Positions 10,346 through 23,791 of a stretch of 64,000 nt of DNA are shown here, one piece after another. Source of the DNA: Sepiola atlantica (Eukaryota > Mollusca > Cephalopoda > Sepiida > Sepiolidae); assembly GCA_963556195.1 (NCBI GenBank), contig CAUVYP010000262.1:1554201-1618200 (forward strand). The letters are read 5' to 3'. Under the pieces are notes generated by a model, which was not told the origin of the DNA, did not search any database, and saw nothing but the letters and a program-made list of their open reading frames with translations. The translations under genes were made by a program, and so were the position numbers. The number at the start of each line of letters is the position of its first letter. Position 1 is the stretch's first letter.

Positions 10346-10965
10346 AATAAATAATTATGCTCCATCATTGTTTTCACTAATATTTGTATACATATTAAAT
10401 AACGTCTCAATAAGTAAAGTAAGAAGAAAAATAATTATGCTCCACCACTGTTTTCACTAATATTTGTATACATATTAAATAACGTCTCAATAAGTAAAGT
10501 AAGTAGAAAAATAATTATGCTCCACCATTGTTTTCACTAATATTTGTATACATATGATATAACGTCTAAATAAGTAAAGTAAGAAGAAAAATAATTATGC
10601 TCCACCACTGTTTTCACTAAAATGTGTATACATATTAAATAACGTCTCACTATGTAAAGTAAGAAGAAATATAATTATGCTCCGCCATTGTTTTCACTAA
10701 TATTTGAATACATGTTAAATAACGTCTCAATAAGTAAAGTAAAAAGAGAAATGATTATGCTCCGCCACTGTTTTCACTAATATTTGTATACCTATTAAAT
10801 AACGTCTCAATAAGTAAAGAAAGAAGAAAAATAATTATGCTCCACCATTGTTTTAACTTATATTTTTATACATGTTAAATAACGTCTCAATAAGTAAAGT
10901 AAAAAGAGAAATAATTATGCTCCGCCATTGTTTTCACTAATATTTGTATACATGTTAAATAACAT
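10346..10965. repeat. S80 satellite (80-bp unit), E4
   Basis: About 7.8 units with ATAATTATGCTCC(A/G)CCA, TTGTTTTCACTAATATTTGT, ATACAT(A/G)TTAAATAACGT and CTCAATAAGTAAAGTAA. The last unit breaks at TTAAATAACATTTTTTTG and continues as S137. Confidence 0.9.
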
Positions 10966-13900
10966 TTTTTTGTTTTGAACTCAAAATATTTCTTAGGGTT
11001 AGGGGAGAGTTAAAAATTAGGGGGCTAGAGAGATTTAGGGGTCGGGGAAAATTTTAGGGGTCAGGACGAACTTTTTAGGGGTCAGGCCAAATTTTTTTCT
11101 TTTTTTTTGTTTTGAAGTCAAAATATTTCTCATGGTTGGGGGAGAGTGAAAAATTAGGGGGCTGGAGAGATTTAGGGGTCGGGGAAAATTTTAGGGGTCA
11201 GGACGAACTTTTTAGGGGTCAGACCAAATTTTTTTCTTTTTTTTACCTTTGAACTGAAAATATTTCTCAGGGTTGGGGGAGAGTGAAAAATTAATGGGCT
11301 GGAGAGATTTAGGGGCGGGGAAAATTTTAGGGGTCAGGACGAACTTTTTAGGGGTCAGGCCAAATTTTTTTGTTTTTTTGTGTATTGAAGTCAAAATATT
11401 TCTCATAGTTGGGGGAGAGTAAAAAATTAGGGGGCTGGAGAGATTTAGGGGTCTCGGAAAATTTTAGGGGTCAGGACGAACTTTTTAGGGGTCAGGCCAA
11501 ATTTTTTTGTTTTTTTTGGTTTTGAACTGAAAATATTTCTCATGGTTGGGGGAGAATGAAAAATTAGGGGGCTGGAGAGATTTAGGGGTCGGGGAAAATT
11601 TTAGGTGTCAGGACGAACTTTTTAGGGGTCAGGCCAAATTTTTTTCTTTTTTTTGGTTTTGAACTGAAAATATTTCTCAGGGTTGGGGGAGAGTGAAAAA
11701 TTAGGGGGCTGGAGAGATTTAGGGGTCGGGGACAATTTTAGGGGTCAGGCGGAACTTTTTAGGGGTCAGGCCAAATTTTTTTCTTTTTTTTGGTTTTGAA
11801 CTCAAAATATTTCTCATGGTTGGGGGAGAGTGAAAAATTAGAGGGCTGGAGAGATTTAGGGGTCGGGGAAAATTTTAGGGGTCAGGACGAACTTTTTAGG
11901 GGTCAGGCCAAATTTTTTTCTTTTTTTTTGTTTTGAAGTCAAAATATATCTCATGGTTGGGGAGAGTGAAAAATTAGGGGGCTGGAGAGATTTAGGGGTC
12001 GGGGAAAATTTTAGGGGTCAGGACGAACTTTTTAGGGGTCAGGCCAAATTTTTTTGTTTTTTTTTGTTTTGAACTCAAAATATTTCTCAGGGTTAGGGGA
12101 GAGTGAAAAATTAGGGGGCTAGAGAGATTTAGGGGTCGGGTAAAATTTTAGGGGTCAAGACGAACTTTTTAGGGGTCAGGCCAAATTTTTTTCTTTTTTT
12201 TGGTTTTGAACTCAAAATATTTCTCATGGTTGAGGGAGAGTGAAAAATTAGGGGGCTGGAGAGATTTAGGGGTCCCGGAAAATTTTAGGGGTCAGGACGA
12301 ATTTTTTTCTTTTTTTTGGTTTTGAAGTCAAAATATTTCTCATGGTTGGGGGAGAGTGAAAAATTAGTGGGCTGGAGAGATTTAGGGGTCGGGGAAAATT
12401 TTAGGGGTCAGGACGAACTTTTTAGGGGTTAGGCCAAATTTTTTTCTTTTTTTTGGTTTTGAACTCAAAATATTTCTCAGGGTTGGGGGAGAGTGAAAAA
12501 TTAGGGGGCTGGAGAGATGTAGGGGTCGGGGAAAATTTTAGGGGTCAGGACGAACTTTTTAGGGGTCAGGCCAAATTTTTTTCTTTTTTTTTGTTTTGAA
12601 GTCAAAATATATCTCATGGTTGGGGAGAGTGAAAAATTAGGGGGCTGGAGAGATTTAGGGGTCGGGGAAAATTTTAGGGGTCAGGACGAACTTTTTAGGG
12701 GTCAGGCCAAATTTTTTTGTTTTTTTTTGTTTTGAACTCAAAATATTTCTCAGGGTTAGGGGAGAGTGAAAAATTAGGGGGCTAGAGAGATTTAGGGGTC
12801 GGGTAAAATTTTAGGGGTCAAGACGAACTTTTTAGGGGTCAGGCCAAATTTTTTTCTTTTTTTTAGTTTTGAACTCAAAATATTTCTCATGGTTGAGGGA
12901 GAGTGAAAAATTAGGGGGCTGGAGAGATTTAGGGGTCCCGGAAAATTTAAGGGGTCAGGACGAATTTTTTTCTTTTTTTTGGTTTTGAAGTCAAAATATT
13001 TCTCATGGTTTGGGGAGAGTGAAAAATTAGTGGGCTGGAGAGATTTAGGGGTCGGGGAAAATTTTAGGGGTCAGGACGAACTTTTTAGGGGTCAGGCCAA
13101 ATTTTTTTCTTTTTTTTTGTTTTGAACTCAAAATATTTCTCAGGGTGGGAGAAGAGTGAAAAATTAGGGGGCTGAGGAAATTTAGGGGGCGGGGAAAATT
13201 TTAGGGGTGAGGACGAACTTTTTAGGGGTCAGGCCAAATTTTTTTGTTTTTTTTTGTTTTGAGGTCAAAATATTTCTCATGGTTGGGCGAGAGTTAAAAA
13301 TTAGGGGGCTGGAGAGATTTAGGGGTCACGGAAAATTTTAGGGGTCAGGACGAACTTTTTAGGGGTCGGGCCAAATTTTTTTTTTTAGTTTGGTTTTGAA
13401 CTCAAAATATTTCTCAGGGTTGGGGGAGAGTGACAAATTAGGGGGCTGGAGAGATTCAGGGGTCGGGGAAAATTTTAGGGGTCAGGACGAACTTTTTAGG
13501 AGTCAGGCCAAATTTTTTTGTTTTTATTTGTTTTGAAGTCAAAATATATCTCATGGTTGGGGGAGAGTGAAAAATTAGGGGGCTGGAGAGATTTAGGGGT
13601 CCCGGAAAATTTTAGGGGCAGGACGAACTTTTTAGGGGTCAGGCCAAATTTTTTTGTTTTTTTTTGTTTTGAACTCAAAATATTTCTCATGGTTGACGGA
13701 GAGTGAAAAATTAGGAGGCTGGAGAGATTTAGGGGTCGGGGAAAATTTTAGGGGTCAGGACGAAATTTTAGGGGTCAGGCCAAATCTTTTTCTTTTTTTT
13801 TGGTTTTGAACTGAAAATATTTCTCATGGTTTCGGGAGAGTGAAAAATTAGGGGGCTGGAAGGATTTAGGGGTCCCGGAAAATTTTAGGGGTCAGGGCGA

Positions 13901-16900
13901 ACTTTTTAGGGGTCAGGCCAAATTTTTTTCTTTTTTTTGGTTTTGAACTCAAAATATTTCTCAGGGTTGGGGGAGAGTGAAAAATTAGGGGGCTGGAGAG
14001 ATGTAGGGGTCTCGGAAAATTTTAGGGGTCAGGACGAACTTTTTAGGGGTCAGGCCAAATTTTTTTCTTTTTTTTTGTTTTGAAGTCAAAATATATCTCA
14101 TGGTTGGGGAGAGTGAAAAATTAGGGGGCTGGAGAGATTTAGGGGTCGGGTAAAATTTTAGGGGTCAAGACGAACTTTTTAGGGGTCAGGCCAAATTTTT
14201 TTCTTTTTTTTGGTTTTGAACTCAAAATATTTCTCATGGTTGAGGGAGAGTGAAAAATTAGGGGGCTGGAGAGATTTAGGGGTCCCGGAAAATTTTAGGG
14301 GTCAGGACGAATTTTTTTCTTTTTTTTGGTTTTGAAGTCAAAATATTTCTCATGGTTGGGGGAGAGTGAAAAATTAGTGGGCTGGAGAGATTTAGGGGTC
14401 GGGGAAAATTTTAGGGGTCAGGACGAACTTTTTAGGGGTTAGGCCAAATTTTTTTCTTTTTTTTGGTTTTGAACTCAAAATATTTCTCAGGGTTGGGGGA
14501 GAGTGAAAAATTAGGGGGCTGGAGAGATGTAGGGGTCGGGGAAAATTTTAGGGGTCAGGACGAACTTTTTAGGGGTCAGGCCAAATTTTTTTCTTTTTTT
14601 TTGTTTTGAAGTCAAAATATATCTCATGGTTGGGGAGAGTGAAAAATTAGGGGGCTGGAGAGATTTAGGGGTCGGGGAAAATTTTAGGGGTCAGGACGAA
14701 CTTTTTAGGGGTCAGGCCAAATTTTTTTGTTTTTTTTTGTTTTGAACTCAAAATATTTCTCAGGGTTAGGGGAGAGTGAAAAATTAGGGGGCTAGAGAGA
14801 TTTAGGGGTCGGGTAAAATTTTAGGGGTCAAGACGAACTTTTTAGGGGTCAGGCCAAATTTTTTTCTTTTTTTTAGTTTTGAACTCAAAATATTTCTCAT
14901 GGTTGAGGGAGAGTGAAAAATTAGGGGGCTGGAGAGATTTAGGGGTCCCGGAAAATTTAAGGGGTCAGGACGAATTTTTTTCTTTTTTTTGGTTTTGAAG
15001 TCAAAATATTTCTCATGGTTTGGGGAGAGTGAAAAATTAGTGGGCTGGAGAGATTTAGGGGTCGGGGAAAATTTTAGGGGTCAGGACGAACTTTTTAGGG
15101 GTCAGGCCAAATTTTTTTCTTTTTTTTTGTTTTGAACTCAAAATATTTCTCAGGGTGGGAGAAGAGTGAAAAATTAGGGGGCTGAGGAAATTTAGGGGGC
15201 GGGGAAAATTTTAGGGGTGAGGACGAACTTTTTAGGGGTCAGGCCAAATTTTTTTGTTTTTTTTTGTTTTGAGGTCAAAATATTTCTCATGGTTGGGCGA
15301 GAGTTAAAAATTAGGGGGCTGGAGAGATTTAGGGGTCACGGAAAATTTTAGGGGTCAGGACGAACTTTTTAGGGGTCGGGCCAAATTTTTTTTTTTAGTT
15401 TGGTTTTGAACTCAAAATATTTCTCAGGGTTGGGGGAGAGTGACAAATTAGGGGGCTGGAGAGATTCAGGGGTCGGGGAAAATTTTAGGGGTCAGGACGA
15501 ACTTTTTAGGAGTCAGGCCAAATTTTTTTGTTTTTATTTGTTTTGAAGTCAAAATATATCTCATGGTTGGGGGAGAGTGAAAAATTAGGGGGCTGGAGAG
15601 ATTTAGGGGTCCCGGAAAATTTTAGGGGCAGGACGAACTTTTTAGGGGTCAGGCCAAATTTTTTTGTTTTTTTTTGTTTTGAACTCAAAATATTTCTCAT
15701 GGTTGACGGAGAGTGAAAAATTAGGAGGCTGGAGAGATTTAGGGGTCGGGGAAAATTTTAGGGGTCAGGACGAAATTTTAGGGGTCAGGCCAAATCTTTT
15801 TCTTTTTTTTTGGTTTTGAACTGAAAATATTTCTCATGGTTTCGGGAGAGTGAAAAATTAGGGGGCTGGAAGGATTTAGGGGTCCCGGAAAATTTTAGGG
15901 GTCAGGGCGAACTTTTTAGGGGTCAGGCCAAATTTTTTTCTTTTTTTTGGTTTTGAACTCAAAATATTTCTCAGGGTTGGGGGAGAGTGAAAAATTAGGG
16001 GGCTGGAGAGATGTAGGGGTCTCGGAAAATTTTAGGGGTCAGGACGAACTTTTTAGGGGTCAGGCCAAATTTTTTTCTTTTTTTTTGTTTTGAAGTCAAA
16101 ATATATCTCATGGTTGGGGAGAGTGAAAAATTAGGGGGCTGGAGAGATTTAGGGGTCGGGTAAAATTTTAGGGGTCAAGACAGACTTTTTAGGGGTCAGG
16201 CCAAATTTTTTTCTTTTTTTTGGTTTTGAACTCAAAATATTTCTCATGGTTGAGGGAGAGTGAAAAATTAGGGGGCTGGAGAGATTTAGGGGTCCCGGAA
16301 AATTTTAGGGGTCAGGACGAATTTTTTTCTTTTTTTTGGTTTTGAAGTCAAAATATTTCTCATGGTTGGGGGAGAGTGAAAAATTAGTGGGCTGGAGAGA
16401 TTTAGGGGTCGGGGAAAATTTTAGGGGTCAGGACGAACTTTTTAGGGGTCAGGCCAATTTTTTTTCTTTTTTTTGGTTTTGAACTCAAAATATTTCTCAT
16501 GGTTGGGGGAGAGTGAAAAATTAGGGGGCTGGAGAGATTTAGGGGTCCCGGAAAATTTTAGGGGTGAGGACGAACTTTTTAGGGGTCAGGCCAAATTTTT
16601 TTCTTTTTTTTGGTTTGAAGTCAAAATATTTCTCATGGTTGGGGGAGAGTGAAAAATTAGTGGGCTGGAGAGATTTAGGGGTCGGGGAAAATTTTAGGGG
16701 TCAGGACGAACTTTTTAGGGGTCAGGCCAAATTTTTTTCTTTTTTTTGGTTTTGAACTCAAAATATTTCTCAGGGTGGGAGGAGAGTGAAAAATTAGGGG
16801 GCTGAGGAAATTTAAAGGGCGGGGAAAATTTTAGGGGTGAGGACGAACTTTTTAGGGGTCAGGCCAAATTTTTTTGTTTTTTTTTGTTTTGAAGTCAAAA

Positions 16901-19900
16901 TATTTCTCATGGTTGGGGGAGAGTGAAAAATTAGGGGGCTGGAGAGATTTAGGGGTCACGGAAAATTTTAGGGGTCAGGACGAACTTTTTAGGGGTCAGG
17001 CCAAATTTTTTTGTTTTTGTTGGTTTTGAACTCAAAATATTTCTCAGGGTTGGGGGAGAGTGACAAATTAGGGGGCTGGAGAGATTTAGGGGTCACGGAA
17101 AATTTTAGGGGTCAGGACGAACTTTTTAGGGGTCAGGCCAAATTTTTTTGTTTTTTTTGGTTTTGAACTCAAAATATTTCTCAGGGTTGGGGGAGAGTGA
17201 CAAATTAGGGGGCTGGAGAGATTGAGGGGTCGTGGAAAATTTTAGGGGTCAGGACGAACTTTTTAGGGGTCAGGCCAAATTTTTTTGTTTTTTTTTGTTT
17301 TGAAGTCAAAATATATCTCATGGTTGGGGGAGAGTGAAAAATTAGGGGGCTGGAGAGATTTAGGGGTTGGGGAAAATTTTAGGGGTCAGGACGAAATTTT
17401 AGGGGTCAGGCCAAATCTTTTTCTTTTTTTTTGGTTTTGAACTGAAAATATTTCTCATGGTTTGGGGAGAGTGAAAAATTAGGGGGCTGGAAGGATTTAG
17501 GGGTCCCGGAAAATTTTAGGGGTCAGGACGAACTTTTTAGGGGTCAGGCCAAATTTTTTTCTTTTTTTTGGTTTTGAACTCAAAATATTTATCAGGGTTG
17601 GGGGAGAGTGAAATATTAGGGGGCTGGAGAGATGTAGGGATCTCGGAAAATTTTAGGGGTCAGGACGAACTTTTTAGGGGTCACGCCAAATTTTTTTGTT
17701 TTGAAGTCAAAATATATCTCATGGTTGGGGGAGAGTGAAAAATTAGGGGGCCGGAGAGATTTAGGGGTCGGGGAAAATTTTAGGGGTCAGGACGAACTTT
17801 TTAGGGGTCAGGCCAAATTTTTTTTTTTTTTTTTGTTTTGAAGTCAAAATATTTCTCATGGTTGGGGGAGAGTGAAAAATTAGGGGGCTGGAGAGATTGA
17901 GGGGTCTCGGAAAATTTTAGGGGTAAGGACGAACTTTTTAGGGGTCAGGCCAAATTTTTTTCTTTTTTTTGGTTTTGAACTCAAAATATTTCTCATGGTT
18001 GGGGGAGAGTGAAAAATTAGGGGGCTGGAGAGATTTAGGGGTCCCGGAAAATTTTAGGGGTGAGGACGAACTTTTTAGGGGTCAGGACAAATTTTTTTCT
18101 TTTTTTTGGTTTTGAATTCAAAATATTTCTCAGGGTGGGAGGAGAGTGAAAAATTAGGGGGCTGAGGAAATTTAGGGGGCGGGGAAAATTTTAGGGGTGA
18201 GGACGAACTTTTTAGGGGTCAGGCCAAATTTTTTTGTTTTTTTTTGTTTTGAAGTCAAAATATTTCTCATGGTTGGGGGAGAGTGAAAAATTAGGGGGCT
18301 GGAGAGATTTAGGGGTCGGGGAAAATTTTAGGGGTCAGGACAAACTTTTTAGGGGTCAGGCCAAATTTTTTTCTTTTTTTTTAGTTTTGAACTCAAAATA
18401 TTTCTCAGGGTTGGGGGAGAGTGACAAATTAGGGGGCTGGAGAGATTTAGGGGTCGGGGAAAATTTTAGGGGTCAGGACGAACTTTTTAGGGGTCAGGAC
18501 AAATTTTTTTGTTTTTTTTTGTTTTGAAGTCAAAATATATCTCATGGTTGGGGGAGAGTGAAAAATTAGGATGCTGGAAAGATTGAGGGGTCGGGGAAAA
18601 TTTTAGGGGTCAGGACGAACTTTTTAGGGGTCAGGCCAAATTTTTTTCTTTTTTTTGGTTTTGAACTCAAAATATTTCTCAGGGTTGGGGGAGAGTGAAA
18701 AATTAGGGGGCTGGAGAGATGTAGGGGTCTCGGAAAATTTTAGGGGTCAGGACGAACTTTTTAGGGGTCACGCCAAATTTTTTTGTTTTTTTTTTGTTTT
18801 GAAGTCAAAATATATCTCATGGTTGGGGGAGAGTGAAAAATTAGGGGGCTGGAGAGATTTAGGGGTCGGGGAAAATTTTAGGGGTCAGGACGAACTTTTT
18901 AGGGGTCAGGCCAAAATTTTTTGTTTTTTTTTGTTTTGAAGTCAAAATATTTCTCTTGGTTGAAGGAGAGTGAAAAATTAGGGGGCTGGAGAGATTTAGG
19001 GGTCCCGGAGAATTTTAGGGGTCAGGACGAACTTTTTAGGGGTCAGGCCAAATTTTTTTCTTTTTTTGGTTTTGAACTCAAAATATTTCTCATGGTTGGG
19101 GGAGAGTGAAAAATTAGTGGGCTGGAGAGATTTAGGGTCGGGACAATTTTAGGGGTCAAGACGAACTTTTTAGGGGTCAGGCCAAATTTGTTGCTTTTTT
19201 TTTTGTTTTGAACTCAAAATATTTCTCAGGGTTGGGGGAGAGTGAAAAATTAGGGGGCTGAAGAGATTAAGGGGTCGGGGAAAATTTTAGGGGTCAGGCG
19301 GAACTTTTTAGGGGTCAGGCCAAATTTTTTTTCTTTTTTTTGGTTTTGAACTCAAAATATTTCTCATGGTTATGGGGAGAGTGAAACATTAGGGGGCCGG
19401 AGAGATTTAGGGATCGGGGAAAATTTTAGGGGTCAGGACGAACTTTTTAGGGGTCAGGCCAAATTTTTTTGTTTTTTTTTGTTTTGAAGTCAAAATATTT
19501 CTCATGGTTGGGGGAGAGTGAAAAATTAGGGGGCTGGAGAGATTTAGGGGTCTCGGAAAATTTTAGGGGTCAAGACGAACTTTTTAGGGGTCAGGCCAAA
19601 TTTTTTTCTTTTTTTTGGTTTTGAACTCAAAATATTTCTCATGGTTGGGGAGAGTGAAAAATTAGGGGGCTGGAGAGATTTAGGGGTCCCGGAAAATTTT
19701 AGGGGTGAGGACGAACTTTTTAGGGGTCAGGCCAAATTTTTTTCTTTTTTTTGGTTTTGAAGTCAAAATATTTCTCATGGTTGGGGGAGAGTGAAAAATT
19801 AGTGGGCTGGAGAGATTTAGGGGTCGGGGAAAATTTTAGGGGTCAGGACGAACTTTTTAGGGGTCAGGCCAAATTTTTTTCTTTTTTTTGGTTTTGAACT

Positions 19901-22334
19901 CAAAATATTTCTCAGGGTGGGAGGAGAGTGAAAAATTAGGGGGCTGAGGAAATTTAGGGGGCGGGGAAAATTTTAGGGGTGAGGACGACCTTTTTAGGGG
20001 TCAGGCCAAATTTTTTTGTTTTTTTTTGTTTTGAAGTCAAAATATTTCTCATGGTAGGGGGAGAGTTTAAAATTAGGGGGCTGGAGAGATTTAGGGGTCA
20101 CAGAAAATTTTAGGGGTCAGGACGAACTTTTTAGGGGTCAGGCCAAATTTTTTTGTTTTTTTTGGTTTTGAACTCAAAATATTTCTCAGGGTTGGAGGAG
20201 AGTGACAAAGTAGGGGGCTGGAGAGATTGAGGGGTCGGGGAAAATTTTAGGGGTCAGGACGAACATTTTAGGGGTCAGGCCAAATTTTTTTGTTTTTTTT
20301 TGTTTTGAAGTCAAAATATATCTCATGGTTGGGGGAGAGTGAAAAATTAGGGGGCTGGAGAGATTTAGGGGTCGGGGAAAATTTTAGGGGTCAGGACGAA
20401 ATTTTAGGGGTCAGGCCAAATCTTTTTCTTTTTATTTTGGTTTTGAACTGAAAATATTTCTCATGGTTTGGGGAGAGTGAAAAATTAGGGGGCTGGAAGG
20501 ATTTAGGGGTCCCGGAAAATTTTAGGGGTCAGGACGAACTTTTTAGGGGTCAGGCCAAATTTTTTTCTTTTTTTTGGTTTTGAACTCAAAATATTTCTCA
20601 GGGTTGGGGGAGAGTGAAAAATTAGGGGGCTGGAGAGATGTAGGGGTCTCGGAAAATTTTAGAGGTCAGTACGAACTTTTTAGGGGTCAGGCCAAATTTT
20701 TTTGTTTTTTTTTGTTTTGAAGTCAAAATATTTCTCATGGTTGGGGGAGAGTGAAAAATTAGGGGGCTGGAGAGATTTAGGGGTCTCGGAAAATTTTAGG
20801 GGTCAGGACGAACTTTTTAGGGGTCAGGCCAAATTTTTTTCTTTTTTTTGGTTTTGAACTCAAAATATTTCTCATGGTTGGGGGAGAGTGAAAAATTAGG
20901 GGGCTGGAGAGATTTAGGGGTCCCGGAAAATTTTAGGGGTGAGGACGAACTTTTTAGGGGTCAGGCCAAATTTTTTTCTTTTTTTTGGTTTTGAAGTCAA
21001 AATATTTCTCATGGTTGGGGGAGAGTGAAAAATTAGTGGGCTGGAGAGATTTAGGGGTCGGGGAAAATTTTAGGGGTCAGGACGAACTTTTTAGGGGTCA
21101 GGCCAAATTTTTTTCTTTTTTTTGGTTTTGAACTCAAAATATTTCTCAGGGTGGGAGGAGAGTGAAAAATTAGGGGACTGAGGAAATTTAGGGGGCGGGG
21201 AAAATTTTAGGGGTGAGGACGAACTTTTTAGGGGTCAGGCCAAATTTTTTTGTTTTTTTTTGTTTTGAAGTCAAAATATTTCTCATGGTTGGGGGAGAGT
21301 TAAAAATTAGGGGGCTGGAGAGATTTAGGGGTCACAGAAAATTTTAGGGGTCAGGACGAACTTTTTAGGGGTCAGGCCAAATTTTTTTGTTTTTTTTGGT
21401 TTTGAACTCAAAATATTTCTCAGGGTTGGGGGAGAGTGAAAAATTAGGGGGCTGGAGAGATTTAAGGGTCGGGGAAAATTTTAGGGGTCAGGACGAACTT
21501 TTTAGGGGTCAGGCCAAATTTTTTTGTTTTTCTTTGTTTTGAACTCAAAATATTTCTCATGGTTGACGGAGAGTGAAAAATTAGGGGGCTGGAGAGATTT
21601 AGGGGTCGGGGAAAATTTTAGGGGTCAGGACGAAATTTTAAGGGTCAGGCCAAATCTTTTTCTTTTTTTTTGGTTTTGAACTGAAAATATTTCTCATGGT
21701 TTGGGGAGAGTGAAAAATTAGGGGGCTGGAAGGATTTAGGGGTCCCGGAAAATTTTAGGGGTCAGGACGAACTTTTTAGGGGTCAGGCCAAATTTTTTTG
21801 TTTTTTTTTGTTTTGAAGTCAAAATATTTCTCATGGTTGGGGGAGAGTGAAAAATTAGGGGGCTGGAGAGATTGAGGGGTCGGGGAAAATTTAAGGGGTC
21901 AGGACGAACTTTTTAGGGGTCAGGCCAAATTTTTTTCTTTTTTTTGGTTTTGAACTCAAAATATTTCTCAGGGTTGGGGGAGAGTAAAAAATTAGGGGGC
22001 TGGAGAGATTTAGGGGTCGGGGAAAATTTTAGGGGTCAGGACGAACTATTTAGGGGTCAGGCCAAATTTTTTTGTTTTTTTTTGTTTTGAAGTCAAAATA
22101 TATCTCATGGTTGGGGGAGAGTGAAAAATTAGGGGGCTGGAGAGATTTAGGGTTCGGGGAAAATTTTAGGGGTCAGGACGAACTTTTTAGGGGTCAGGCC
22201 AAATTTTTTTGTTTTTTTTTGTTTTGAAGTCAAAATATATCTCATGGTTGGGGGAGAGTGAAAAATTAGGGGGCTAGAGAGATTTAGGAGTCAGGGAAAA
22301 TTTTAGGGGTCAGGCCAAATTTTTTAGGGGTCCG
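10966..22334. repeat. Large S137 satellite array, E4 (11.4 kb)
   Basis: About 84 units, the largest array in the window. Two unit types alternate: GAAGTCAAAATAT with a G-interrupted T tract and CATGGTTG, and GAACTCAAAATAT with a C-interrupted tract, GG and CAGGGTTG. Some units are shortened (for example near 12300 and 17700). A 2,010-bp higher-order repeat lies at 12130-16440. No inverted units were seen. Confidence 0.92.
12130..16440. repeat. 2,010-bp higher-order repeat within S137 (about 2.15 copies)
   Basis: Positions p and p+2010 read nearly the same from about 12130 to 16150, and a third partial copy (offset 4020) continues to about 16440. Diagnostic units recur at this offset: GGTCCCGGAAAATTTTAGG followed by a shortened GACGAATTTTTTTC unit at about 12270, 14280 and 16290. 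GGTGGGAGAAGAGTG occurs at about 13145 and 15155. A weaker offset of about 665 bp links 11930-12320 with 12595-12985. Confidence 0.85.
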
Positions 22335-23520
22335 CCCAAATTTTGGGGCGGCGATATGTACGTATTTAGCTTCCACACCGGGGCGGCGATAGGTACTTAT
22401 TTAGCATTCAGCGGTGGTGATAGGTACTTATATAGCATGTGCACATGGGCGGTAATAAGTACGTATATAGTATGCGCACCGGTGCAGTGATAGGTATGTA
22501 TTTAGCATGCGCACTGAGGCAGCGATCGGTTCATATATAGCACGCGCACCGGGGCTGCGATAGGTACGTATATAACACGCGCACAGGGGCGGCGAAAGGT
22601 ACATATTTAAAATTCACACCAGGGCGGCGATAGGTACGTATTTAGCATTCACACCGAGGCGGCGATAGGTATGTATTTAGCATTCACACCGGGGCAGCGA
22701 TAGGTATGTATTTAGCATTCGCACAGGGGTGGCGATATGTACGTATTTTGCTTCCGCCCCAGGGCGGCGATCGGTACGTATTTAGAATTCACACCAGGGC
22801 GGCGATAGGTACGTATTTAGAATTCACACCGGGGCGGCGATAGGTATGTATTTAGCATTCGCACCGGGGCGGCGATATGTACGTATTTAGCTGCCACACC
22901 AGGGCGGCGATAGGTACGTATTCAGAATTCAGGGGTGGCGATAGCTACGTATATAGCATGTACACATGGGCAGCAATAAGTACGTACATAGCATGCGCTC
23001 TGCAGCGGCGATCAGTACATATATAGCACGCGCACCGGGGCGGCGAAAGGTATGTATTTTGCATTCGCACCGTGGTGGTGATAGGTACGTATTTAGCATT
23101 CGCACCGGGGCGGCTGTAGGTACGTATTTAGCATTCGCACCAGGGCGGCTATAGGTACGTATTTAGCATTCGCACTGGGCCGGCGATAGGTACGTATTTA
23201 GCATTCACACCAAAGCGGCAATATGTACATATTAATAATTCGCACTAAGGCAGCAATAGGTACTTATGTAGCATGCACACCGGGGCGCAATATGTATGTA
23301 TTTAGCATTCACACCAGGGCAACGATAGGTACTATTTAGCATTCGCAACCGGGGCGGCGATAGGTACTTAAATAGTATCTGCACCGGGGCGGCAATAGGT
23401 ACGTATATAGTATGTGCACTGGGGCGGCGATTGGTACGTATATAGTATGCGCACCGGGGTGATGATAGATACGTATATAGTATGAACACCGGGGTGGAGA
23501 TAAGTACCTATATAGAAGGC
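22335..23520. repeat. S35 minisatellite, E4
   Basis: About 34 units. It begins ATTTTGGGGCGGCGATATG, a one-base variant of the usual seam from S137. Near 23230 it has the non-standard ATATGTACATATTAATAAT unit that also marks the 3' third of the other S35 arrays. Confidence 0.9.
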
Positions 23521-23791
23521 GCAGATAGAGGTGTTACTTTTTATAGAAATATGTCATACTATTACCCTGGGCAATAGGAGAAATGGTGGGGAAGAAACAG
23601 CTTTTGCAAAAGGCAAAATTAGAAAGTAGCGGCGAAATGGGGCGACCAGGGAAGAGAAAGGTAGCAGATAAAGAGACGGCTATTGAGAGAGGGGGCGGAC
23701 ATAGAAGTTTGAATATAAAGATGTTACACACACGATCTTTCTTCAAATATATGTTTTTATGACCCCGAGCAACGCCGGGTAGCCCTGCTAG
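23521..23791 (+). other. R module: 3' end of E4
   Basis: A 271-bp R module. The terminal region reads GGGTAGCCCTGCTAG, one base different from CCCCG in other copies. The following T and the bases AACATATAAAAG belong to E3, as shown by 41165-41177. Confidence 0.88.

Larger units (their letters stand above)
8894..23791 (+). mobile_element. E4: large nested Helitron-like element, type C
   Basis: A 14,898-bp element starting TCTCCTATATAAAGGGC and ending CTAG at 23788-23791. It is inserted in the L module of E3 between A8893 and T23792. The same position in E7 is uninterrupted (A41164/T41165). There is no target duplication, as expected for Helitrons. Over 75% of its length is S137. Parts: L type C, S54, link, S46, second L tail with S54, link, S80, S137, S35, R. 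No Rep or helicase motif is visible in any long frame. Confidence 0.88.

Noticed and set aside
10966..22334. Telomeric tract (many TTAGGGG motifs)
   Set aside because: The motifs are spaced within a 137-bp unit rather than contiguous, and the array is internal to an element.
8894..23791. Autonomous Helitron with Rep/helicase gene
   Set aside because: The interior of E4 is satellite DNA throughout, with no frame longer than about 110 codons and no replication or helicase motifs.
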